Shown piece after piece: positions 39,901-50,030 of a stretch of 64,000 bases of DNA. Source of the stretch: Tetranychus cinnabarinus (taxonomy: Eukaryota > Arthropoda > Arachnida > Trombidiformes > Tetranychidae). Under the pieces are notes generated by a model, which saw only the letters and a program-made list of their open reading frames with translations, was not told the origin of the DNA and ran no database searches. Numbering within the stretch: position 1 is the stretch's first letter; the number at the start of each line of letters is the position of its first letter. The stretch spans positions 18,042,001-18,106,000 of the forward strand of contig WHVY01000001.1 in the NCBI GenBank assembly GCA_022266195.1. Reading direction: 5' to 3'. Both the position numbers and the translations under genes were made by a program.

Positions 39901-40332
39901 AATCCATGAACAGTCAACCTTGATATTAGTTTGGCCATTTGGTTGATAACATTTTCTTCGTCTTTTTGTTTTTCTCTCTTCCTCTTGAATTCTTGAGATT
40001 CCTTGAGCTAACCATCTTAAAAGGACAGGTTATTTATTATTATCATTATTACTATTATTTTTATTGTCATATAACTTAAGATAAAAGCGTATTATATAAG
40101 TACAAGAAAACCCGCCTTTTAAATGAATTTCATTTGCCCTGTTTATGTTTTCAATATACACAGACCTGCCAGTAATTTCGACTGAAAGTAATTTAGATTA
40201 ATTTTTAAATGATCCCTGTTGAAAAAGAATAACATTTTATTTAGATTTCACCTAATTTAAGTTCCAATTTTTTAGTTATTAATTCACTTAATTTAATTTT
40301 TTCGTGAAATAACAAATAAACTTGAAGCAAAA
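33980..40332. other. 5' flank of the dehydrogenase gene and gene-poor DNA
   Basis: The dehydrogenase promoter must lie at the left end of this stretch, but no TATA box is evident. The remainder is AT-rich. A 59-codon frame without a start lies at 34974-35153. A Cys-containing 81-codon frame lies at 38066-38311. A short TAT/ATT microsatellite is at about 40030-40063. None can be assigned to a family. Confidence 0.45.
34974..35153 (+). other. Coding-like open frame without start (unrecognised)
   Basis: Fifty-nine codons between a TGA at 34971-34973 and a TAA at 35151-35153, without an ATG at its beginning. The translation has a hydrophobic stretch (IDLRILILLAF) next to basic residues and does not derive from simple repeats. 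It could be an exon or relic of a membrane protein such as a chemoreceptor, but no diagnostic motif is present and chance is possible. Confidence 0.15.
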
Positions 40333-40490
40333 TCTGGCCTTTATTCACCACTTTTATCCAACTTTTTTACCGTTTTTTCACCGTATTGTCGACCATTTTG
40401 ACCAACACCACCAAATCAACCAAATCAAACATCATCACTTTTGTAAGACTTTTCTCAACACAATTAGCCACTACTTTCATTCACCACTTT
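40333..40490 (+). repeat. Left inverted arm of the composite element
   Basis: An imperfect inverted match to 43784-43955, at roughly 80 percent by eye. The shared blocks appear in the same order, including TATCCAACTTTTT, CACCGTATTGTC and the AAATCAACC/AAATCAAACATCATCAC block. Confidence 0.7.
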
Positions 40491-40849
40491 TGAGTGACTT
40501 TATTTCACCGTCTTTTGACCTTCTTTTTCATAGTCTCTTCACTATATTTTCACCACCCAATCTAACAGATCCTCTAAATCAACCAAATCAAATATCATCA
40601 TTTTTTGCCTAAACATTCCTCAACAAATGTCCACCAAATTGTCCACTACTTTCATGCACCTCTTTTGAGTGGCTGTTTCCACCGTTTATTCACTGTCTTT
40701 CATGTACTTTTCACAGTCGTAGCACCGCCAGATCTAACGCATCCACCAAATAAAACAGATCAAATAAACAGATCACATCAATTTCTAAAGGGACTTTCTT
40801 AACACAATTCGCCAGGTTGAGTGAATTTATCCCAACGTCTTATCGCCTT

Positions 40850-43385
40850 CTTTACATAGTCCCTTCAGTCTTTTTCATAGCCTTTTAGCCCTCTTTTTTT
40901 ATCGCCCCTTCAGCCTTTTTCCATCGCCTTCCACGCTCTTTTCATCGTCACTTCACCCTTTTTCCATCGCCTTGCCACGGGCTTTTCAGCCTTTTTCCAT
41001 TGTCTTTCCACCCTCTTTTGAGTGGCTGTTGCCACCAGTTTTCCCTGTCTTTCCATGCCCTTTTAACAGTCGTTACACCACCCAATCTATCAAATATCAT
41101 CAATTTCTAAAGGGACTATTCTTAACACAATTGGCCACTATTTTCATTCACCACTTTTGAGTGAATCTATCCCAACGTCTTATCGCCTTCTTTTCATCGT
41201 CCCTTCAGCCTTTTCCATCGCCTTTTCACCCTCTTTTTTTATCGTCACTTCATCCTTTTTCATTGACTTTTCACGCATTTTCAGCCTTTTTCCATTTTTT
41301 TCACCCTCCTTTCATAGTCCCTTCAGCCTTTTCCATAGCCTTTTACGCTCTTTTCAGCCTTTTTCCATTGTCTTTGCACCCTCTTTGCATAGTCCCTTCA
41401 GCCTTTTCCATCGCCTTTTCACGCTCTTTTTATCGTCTCTTCAGCCTTGATCATTACCTTTTCACGCACTTTTCATAGTTCTCATCATCCTTTTCCATCG
41501 CCTTTTCGCGCTCTTTTCATCGTCACTTCAACCTTTTTCATTGCCTTTTACGCTCTTTTCAGCCTTTTTCCATTGTCTTTGCACCCTCTTTTCATAGTCC
41601 CTTCAGCCTTTTCCATCGCCTTTTCACGCTCTTTTCATCGTCACTTCAACCTTTTTCATTGCCTTTCCAATCACTTTTCAGCTTTTTCCATTGTCTTTGC
41701 ACCCTCTTTTCCTCGTCGCTTCAGCCTTTTGCATTGCCTTTTCACGCACTTTTTATCGTCTCTTCAGCCTTGATCATTACCTTTTCACGCACTTTTCATA
41801 GTTCTCATCATCCTTTTCCATCGCCTTTTCACGCTCTTTTCATCGTCACTTCAACCTTTTTCATTGCCTTTTACGCTCTTTTCAGCCTTTTTCCATTGTC
41901 TTTGCACCCTCTTTTCATAGTCCCTTCAGCCTTTTCCATCGCCTTTTATGATCTTTTTATCGTCTCTTCAGCCTTTTTCCATCGCCTTTTCACGCTCTTT
42001 TCATCGTCCCTTTCAGCCTTTTTCCATCGCCTTTTCACGCTGTTTTCATCGTCCCTTCAGCCTTTTGCATTGCCTTTTCACGCACTTTTTATCGTCTCTT
42101 CAGCCTTGATCATTACCTTTTCACGCACTTTTCATAGTTCTCATCATCCTTTTCCATCGCCTTTTCACGCTCTTTTCATCGTCACTTCAACCTTTTTCAT
42201 TGCCTTTTACGCTCTTTTCAGCCTTTTTCCATTGTCTTTGCACCCTCTTTTCATAGTCCCTTCAGCCTTTTCCATCGCCTTTTATGATCTTTTTATCGTC
42301 TCTTCAGCCTTTTTCCATCGCCTTTTCACGCTCTTTTCATCGTCCCTTTCAGCCTTTTTCCATCGCCTTTTCACGCTGTTTTCATCGTCACTTCAGCCTT
42401 TTCCATCGCCTTTTACGCACTTTTCAGCCTTTTGCCATTGTCTTTGCAACCTCTTTGCATCGTCCCTTCAGCCTTTTCCATCGCCTTTTCACGCTGTTTT
42501 CATCGTCACTTCATCCTTTTTCATTGCCTTTTCACCCACTTTTCAGCCTTTTCCATTGTCTTTGCACCCTCTTTTCATAGTCCCTTCAGCCTTTTCCATC
42601 GCCTTTTCACGCACTTTCATAGTTCTCATCATCCTTTTCCATCGCCTTTTCATGCTCTTTGCATCGTCCCTTCAGCCTTTTCCATTTTTTCCCCCTCTTT
42701 TCACAGTCCCTTCAGCCTTGCCATCGCCTTTTCACTCTCTTTTTATCTTCTCTTCAGCCTTGATCATTACCTTTTCACGCACTTTTCATAGTTCTCATCA
42801 TCCTTTTCATCGCCTTTTCATCGTCACTTAAACCTTTTTCATTGCCTTTCCACTCACTTTTCAGCCTTTTTCCATTGTCTTTGCACCCTCTTTTCATCGT
42901 CCCTTCAGCCTTTTTCATTGACTTTTCACGCACTTTTCAGCCTTTTTCCATTTTTTCACCCTCTTTTCTTAGTCTCTTCATCCTTGTCCATCGCCTTTTA
43001 CGCTCTTTTCATATTTACGTCAGCCTTTTCCATCGCCTTTTCCCGCTCTTTTTATCGTCACTTCATCCTTTTTCATTGCCTTTCCACGCACTTTTCAGCC
43101 TTTTGCCATTGTCTTTGCACCCTCTTTTCATCGTCCCTTAAGCCTTTTCCATTTTTTAACCCTCTTTTCATAGTTCCTTCAGCCTTTTCCATCGCCTTTT
43201 CACGCTCTTTTTATCGTCTCTTCAGCCTTTTTCCATCGCCTTTTCACACTCTTTTCGTCGTCACTTCATCCTTTCTCATTGCCTTTTCACGCACTTTTCA
43301 GCCTTTTTCCATTTTTGCACCCTCATTTCATAGTCCCTTCAGCCTTTTCCATCGCCTTTTACGCTCTTTTTCATGCCTTTTCACC
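40850..43385 (+). repeat. Pyrimidine-rich minisatellite array
   Basis: About 2.5 kb of degenerate tandem units such as CTTCAGCCTTTTCCATCGCC, TTTTCACGCTCTTTTCATCG and TTTCCATTGTCTTTGCACCC. Repeat lengths are mixed, about 33-45 bp. The + strand is almost purine-free over long runs. Frames up to 390 codons stay open across it because of the composition and because the larger 336-bp period is a multiple of three. Their translations are Phe/Ser/Leu/Pro/His repeats with no start context, so I do not treat them as genes. Confidence 0.85.
41725..42396 (+). repeat. Two adjacent 336-bp higher-order repeat blocks
   Basis: Block 1 (41725-42060) and block 2 (42061-42396) match base for base by eye until about 42389, each starting CCTTTTGCATTGCC. 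The surrounding units differ from each other by many substitutions. This pair is therefore a recent duplication of a multi-unit block, as expected from unequal crossing over or replication slippage. Confidence 0.85.
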
Positions 43386-43783
43386 ATATTTTCTACAACA
43401 CAATCCTACACATCCACTAAAGCAACCCAATCAAGCACCACCATTTTTAAAATAGATATCTCTCAACAAAATTGTCTACCAAATTGTTTGCTTCTTATAT
43501 TCACTACTTTTGCGTAACTGTTTCCACCGTCTTTACACCGTTGTTTCACCACCTTTTCCACCACCCAATCTAACACATCCCTACATCCACCAAATCAGCT
43601 AAATCAAACATCATCCCTTTTTGAAGAAACTTCTTCAACAAAATATTCATCCACTTTTTTGCTATCACATTTTCAAACAACTTTTATTATCAAGACTATC
43701 ACCAATCAATTCACTTTGTATTTTTGATCACTTTTGGTATATGATAGCGATTAATAGTGGATGTTAGATGTGGTGGAAAAAAG

Positions 43784-43955
43784 CTACTCTAAAGTGGTTG
43801 ACAATTTTTTGAGAAAAGTCTCTTTAAAAAGTGATGATGTTTGATTCGGTTGATTTGGTGGATGGAGTGGATTTGTTAGATTGGGTGGTGGACAAAATGA
43901 TGGACAATACGGTGAAAATCGGTGAAAAAGTTGGATAAAAGTCGTGGATAAAAGC
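43784..43955 (-). repeat. Right inverted arm of the composite element
   Basis: The reverse complement of the left-arm unit. It also contains the ACCACCCAATCTAAC block shared with the direct units at 40553-40568 and 43561-43575. Confidence 0.7.
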
Positions 43956-44152
43956 CAGTCTTCCAATTCTTAATTTAAAAATCAAAGTTTTTATGTAAAT
44001 TCCTTTCTTAGTAACCTGAATTCTGATTAAGCTTTGAAAGTTTTTCGGACATGTAGTTCAACCATGGCTTTCAGTTTGCGCAAAAGTTTTCCTTGAAATC
44101 CTTTTAGTTTAGCCATAATTTTTAAACAAAAATTTGATGTTTTGACTTCATA

Positions 44153-44456
44153 CAGTCACCATTGAGATAATGCACCATCGAGATAATGCACTCATTTTTC
44201 AATGGTAACTATTAAGGAGGAGTTAGATCTACTTTTGAATTTCGTCAAATTTTGATTCGATTTCTTTAACTATCAATTGACTTAATTCAATTTTCTTACG
44301 TGAAATTTTAATCCAAAAACTCGCAAAATCAGATTAAAGCAAAATTTAAGGTTAAATTTGATCTAATAAGGAAGATTGAAAATCATGAATTACGCTGCCC
44401 GAAGAATAGTGAAAATAAGCTATTCCCAGCGCGGTGCATTATCTCAATGGTGACTG
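44153..44456. mobile_element. Tc1/mariner-type MITE, 304 bp
   Basis: Perfect 24-bp terminal inverted repeats (44153-44176 and 44433-44456) begin CAGTCACCATTGAGATAA. TA flanks both sides (44151-44152, 44457-44458). Inside the left end the AGATAATGCAC motif is repeated directly after the TIR. There is no transposase frame. Exact TIRs suggest a fairly recent insertion. TA target sites and CAGT ends point to the Tc1/mariner superfamily. Confidence 0.88.
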
Positions 44457-44458
44457 TA

Positions 44459-47400
44459 CAACAATGTTGAGTGTCATTTTGTCTTTCTTTTATTTTTTTC
44501 TTTCTTTTTTACTGTCTATTTTAGTCTCTTTTTTATCTGATTTTCCTGAGTTTCAGGGATGGGTTCTAAAAATTTGTATATTTTTCCGGCGACATTCAGG
44601 CAGAAATCTTTCATTTGCGATTAACAGAAAATTTATAGACCGTTTGAGTGCGGAGAAATTTTGACAGAAAAATACCAAAACGGTATTAATATATAAGATA
44701 ACAAATGAAGGAAACAAAATAAGAAACAGATAAACCAAGCAAACAAAACATTCTTGTCACTCCCAATGATCTGGAAACTCCATGTTGATGTTGATGTTTT
44801 TTTCGTCTCTCTTTTTCTGCTTCTTTTCCTTATTCCTCCAGTAACCAATAAGAATGTTCAATTTTGCGAGTAAAACAGGAAATTTATCATGACACTTATG
44901 GTGCAACTTGAAAGTTTGTTTTTTGTCGATGTGCATTTTCCTCTGTCATTAGAGAAGCAAAATATTCTGTTCAACAATTTAAAATCAAATTTTGTCCTCA
45001 TTGCAATGAATAGAGAAATTTAAATTCAAATACTTCGAACCATACGAATGAACATCAGGTCCACATCAAGCTAAGACGACTCCTATCATAGATTAGGTTT
45101 TATCTAGCTTGCTAACGAAGACCATCTTCGGTGAGAAAAATATTTCAACTGAGAAGCAATTTTCATCTTTCAGGGAACATCGAATTGAGCTAACCTAAAA
45201 TTAATCTATCAATAACATACTTCAATCGATATAAAATTTGTGTTCATTCATGAACTAAAATAGAGCGAACTCGATACTTTTCTCATTTTTTGCCTTTTAA
45301 ATGAGATCTGCTTTCTAATGACTTGAATCTATCAGCATTTTGGCCTATTTGATCAAGTAAGAAATAATGTTTCTTTTGTGCTTTCAAAATGAAAACAAAA
45401 CAGAAAATAATCTACTTTTTCAAGATAATAAAGATAAACATGAAAGGAAAATGTTCAATAATATTTGTGTGAAAGCAAACTTATCCAATTGTTATTGCAT
45501 TTCAGATGAAGATGTTATTAGGAAAAAGATATAATGTGCATTTGTATATTATTAGCATCATTTGTAAAATAGGAATGCAAAAAACGAAAAAGAATCTGAA
45601 TTATTAACATTTTTTCATCTCAACTGTTTGGTAAACAGAAAATCATTTTGACCTTTTTTCTTGCAGTTCTCATGAAAATTAACATGAAAATATTCAAATG
45701 AAACAAGAATTGTTAGAAACGAAAGAAGCGAACAAAAAAATGTTTCTTTTTTTCCAATTGCAAATAATGTTATTAAAGATATTTTCAAATATCATGCTAC
45801 TTTCCATGTAACCATAGTTATATTCATTTCTCCCTTGGAATTTGATGGATAACGATGTTGGAAATGTTGACGGTAAAATGTTGCATGGAACTGAATAAAA
45901 GCTGAAGCTAATGAATTTGCTAATGAAATTTGTTGACAAGAAACAGTTTGGTTAGTAAATGAAAATATTGAACCAGAAAGTATTCAATTGCTGGTTCAAT
46001 CAATGAACCTTTTTTAATTACATGTTGATCTGAATGTTGGATAATTGGATAAGAAAGAGATTTCAATAAGACGAACATGTTGAACGATAAAGTCTGAGAT
46101 GAAAAAATTTCACTTTTTTATTGTCATCATGATTGGCTCTGTCATGAAAGGTGAACAAAGCTGATGATGAAAAAAAAAACAAAAAAAAGAAGAGAAAAGT
46201 TTCGATAAAAGTTGAAATGTAATAAGATGAACATGTGATGAAAACAAGAGAATCCTTTCTTTCCATCTTTTCTCAGGCAACCTCATCTTCATCCTTTTGC
46301 TTGTTAATTTAAAGACAATCTTGAGTCAAAAACATTCTCAAGATGAGAAGGAAAAAGAAGAGGAAAAACAAACGAATTGAACATTTTTCCTATTCGACTG
46401 TAATTGAAGTTTTTGTTAACTTTTTTTTCACACCAAAGGAAAACAGTAAAAACAGCATCTTCATCATTCCTCTTCTTCATCATTATCTTCATCTTGTTCA
46501 CTCCTTACAGGGAAGTTTAAATATAATAGAAAATCAATCCCAGTTAAACTCTTTTTTTCACTTTTCCTCAACACTAACCTTATTCTTTGTCATCTTCATC
46601 ATTCTCTCTCTTCTTTAACGAGTTTTCCCTTTCTTCTCAACTCATTCAACATCAATTTCATGATTATGATGATCAACTGAAGAGAGAGAGAAAGAGAAAA
46701 GTAGAAAACCCTAAAATAATAGAAGAAAATAAAAAAAACAATTGCTATTCCAATAGCCTCTAGACATTGTTTTCCTTCTCATTCAGAGCTTTTCCATGAT
46801 CAGGAGAAAACGAAGAGTTGAAGAGGAACCTTTTTTCTTCTCTTGATTGTTATTTCATGCTCATCACTGAATTTTCATTACAACCTTCCTCAACCCTTTA
46901 CCAACTCTACTTGACTTGTGATAACGATTCATGATAAATTACAAAGGTGAACAAGAAAATATTCCGATTATCACTGAGCCAATCTCTTTTCATTTAATCA
47001 TTTTCTTTGCGTTCTTACCTTTGATCAGGAACTTGAGAGTGAAAAAGGGTTGAAAATTTCAATTCTTTTTCCAAACATTTCACTCATTCTTTACTCGAAA
47101 CCTCAATTTGCATATTTCTATCAACAGTAAACAGAGTAGAGAAAAAATTGAAACTTTTTTCTCCTTCCATTCATTAATTTGTTCATTAACATTTTTCTTT
47201 CCTGTTCAACATTTGATATCGTTTTGGGTTGATTGATTATTGATGAATAGATTTGCGATATCGAAGGTTGAAACTTCATTTCGAGTAACAGCTTAGGGTA
47301 AATATTGAAAATGCATTTGCTTTCATTCATTTACAGAATTGAATCGAAATTTGAAGAAAAAAAATTTCTTCTTTCCTCGAAAGTTGCGTTTGAAAAGTTC

Positions 47401-49472
47401 AACTTTTGTTTGACCAGAAAAAAAGTGTGCAATTTTGTTTAACCAAATAGACAAAGTAAATAACCATTTTGGAGCAACTTTGAATTTCCTGAAACGAAAA
47501 TCATTTTCATCGTTGATAACTCGTAAGAAGAAGGGAAAACATGATGAAGAGGCAAACAATAATAGCTTTTTCTTTCTCATCCAACATTGAATAATCTTAA
47601 TGCAATGGTAAACAACAACAACATGAAAAGTAGAGAATGGAAAAGGAATGAGAAAAAAAGGCGAAAAAATTGATAATCAGTTGGAACTGAAACTGTTATC
47701 GATAATCGAATCAATGGTAAACCAAAGAAATGGAAATGAATATGACTTTGGTGTGAAAATGTGAAACAACTTTATCTGTTGGAACTTTTTTTCTTCTTTT
47801 TTTCCTTCTTCAGGTTCAGAACTAAATCCTCATGGATTACGAATGTTGAGGAAAAGAGTGGAGCGAAGAAAAAAAAACTTTTTTTTCTCTTTCTTCTCTT
47901 CTCGATCATCTCAGAATTATTATCATTATTATCATTCCGAGTGAACCATTTGGTGGAATCAACAAAAGAAACTTTTCTTTTCTCCTTTCGACACTTTATT
48001 TCAATCTCACTTTTGAAACATATTCAGTTACATGGTGATAAAGGTGACAAGGAAATAAGTGAAAAATGTAAAATAATGTTCTGTGATGAGTTGAAACTCT
48101 AATCTGGAAACTAGACTAAACATCAATATTTCGATATTGTTTTCACCGAATGTTCCAGGTTGACAGAATTTCATTTTACCTTTAAGCATGATTAACTCTC
48201 ATCCAGTTGTTCATGAATATTTGATCATTACTATTCATTCAGAGCAATGCATATTGAGCAAAGAGAAGAGGCAAAATACTTGAAAAGTAAACACTCTTAG
48301 AGCAAAATGATGAGATAAATTGAAAGTTATTTCATGATGAAAAGTAAAGATTAAATTCTGTGGTTCATTTTTTTCCTTCTTTTTTTCATTTTCCATTTTT
48401 TCATATTAAACTTTTGTTTTGCTCATTTCATTCAAAATCGATTCATTATTTGATCTGAATACAGAATCATTGTTCTGTCATCTTCATTCCTTGATCCAAT
48501 CAAATGTTTACTGATATTCAAATTCAGTCAAAAGTCAAGTTTCATTTTCCATTTCAATTTTAATCATTTCCTTTTCCCTCAAGTTGAACTGGACTTTTCA
48601 AAAGATTTCATTAAACTGTCAATTCTGATGATGAGCTTGTTATTGAAATAATTTGTTTGATTAACTTGAAATTTTGTATTCCATTGAAGATGAATTTGAA
48701 TAAATTTTTTTGCTTCAAAATTCAATTTCTATTTTTACTTTCATTTTTAACTATTTAAATGAATTGAAAGTTGAAAGATTCAATTATTGGTTCAAGTTGA
48801 AAGGGAAATTGAAATGTTTAATTGAATTGAATTGATACAAATAATCATGGGAATTGGGTAAACAATTAATGAATAGATAATGACATGAAAAGAGTTTAAA
48901 CTTGTAATTGTGATTCCAATGATTTTAATTGTTTTGTCAACTTGTTTAAAGAGTAAAACAAATCAATTTGCTTTTCCATTTTTGATTAGCCATTCAACTG
49001 ACCATTTGACCTTTCACTTGCTCGGACTGTCTCATTCATTCTGATTTACTCAATCTGTTATCATTTAATGAATCGAGTTGAAGGTAAAAAGTATTTCAAA
49101 GTGAATTTCATGTTTACCATCTTTATAAATTACAAGTGTCACTGGTCAATTGGTTTTTCTGTTGATGTTATTGTCCAATTTAATAGTACAGGTGATTTAG
49201 CGTCGCCATTAAATGCATTTTAATAAATCTTTTCGCAAATCAAAGGTTTCACAAAGAAAGTGGTGAAAAGTATGAGATGAAACTGATTTGGCTTTCAACT
49301 ATTCTTACAACATTCAGGATGAATCAAGAGCAACTTTTGACTTATGATGGCGATGATAAATTTTGATGGTGAGCCAAGAAAAGAAAAGGAATGAGTAATG
49401 ATTCAGAGAAAGTTAAGGAGTGTCCATCTTTTTTGTTGTAAATTTGTTGCTGTGTGGGTTTAAATTGAAACA
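44459..49472. other. Intergenic, GA/CT-rich, no gene recognised
   Basis: Many alternating polypurine and polypyrimidine runs (especially 46000-48000). They produce overlapping Lys/Glu- and Phe/Leu/Ser-rich frames on both strands. No domain, splice pair or RNA gene was recognised. Confidence 0.5.
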
Positions 49473-50030
49473 GAAAAGCAATAATCATAATTCAATTCAG
49501 AATAAGTTACATTGATGATGAAAATGAGAAATGATGAGAGTAAAAGTTAACGGACCGTAAACAGCCCAGCACTCTATTACATTTGATGGGGCAAGAGTGA
49601 CTTATCTAGGTTGATCCAACCGAGTTTCTTGGACTGACTAGACTGACTTTGGAAGTTAGCAAAAAATTAAATTCATATAGCTTTTATTCATTAAAAACGG
49701 AACTTTTCAAATGATTTTCTTAAAACTGTTGATCACCATGAAAATGTTAAATCATAAAGAAATAATCATGATTCAATTCAGAATAAATGATGACAATGCA
49801 AGTCAGAAATGATGAGATTAAAGTTGACCGTGAACGACCCAGCACAGTGTGTTTCATTTGATGGGTAAAGAGCGACTGGTCTAGGTTGCACCGACCCAGT
49901 ATCTTGGCTCGTCTAGACTGAAATCAGTGAAAATGAAAATTTGATGAAAGTTTTTGTTCATTAAAATGAAAGTGCTTAAGTGATTGCTTCAAGAACTGTT
50001 GATTATCATGAGAATGTTAATCTGTTAATA
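49473..50030 (+). repeat. Dispersed core repeat, pair 4 (complete tandem dimer)
   Basis: Cores at 49575-49614 and 49849-49890 are oriented like pair 1, 275 bp apart. Here the similarity clearly extends beyond the core. AATAATCATAATTCAATTCAG at about 49480 recurs with one change at about 49761. GAGAAATGATGAGA, ACCGTAAAC/ACCGTGAAC and CCCAGCAC precede both cores, and CTAGACTGA follows both. A Leu/Lys-neutral spacer with CTGTTGATCACCATGA-like text ends each unit. The whole unit of roughly 275-280 bp is thus duplicated in tandem. Confidence 0.8.

Larger units (their letters stand above)
40333..43955. repeat. 3.6-kb composite repeat element with inverted ends and internal minisatellite
   Basis: The left end (40333-about 40490) and the right end (43784-43955) are imperfect inverted repeats. 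On the + strand the left end reads CTTTTATCCAACTTTTT, CACCGTATTGTC, AAATCAAACATCATCACTT and AGACTTTTCTCA in order, and the reverse complement of the right end gives the same order. Between them lie further direct copies of that ~150-180-bp unit (about 40500-40660, 40665-40815, 41030-41160, 43390-43500, 43510-43680). The centre is a long pyrimidine-rich minisatellite (about 40850-43385). Long inverted ends enclosing tandem repeats resemble foldback-type elements. No transposase frame and no clear target duplication were found, so a local satellite array whose last unit inverted is the alternative. Confidence 0.65.

Noticed and set aside
40262..40312. Similarity between the left flank of the composite element and the interior of the 44-kb MITE (CTTAATT.AATTTT..CGTGAAAT)
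   Set aside because: About 35 bp of AT-rich partial match; not enough to claim common origin without an alignment score.
41659..42831. 390-codon open frame, the longest in the window
   Set aside because: It lies entirely in the pyrimidine-rich minisatellite. Its translation is a repeat of Phe/Ser/Leu/Pro/His. Other frames are open too, and the 336-bp period is divisible by three. No start context or domain.
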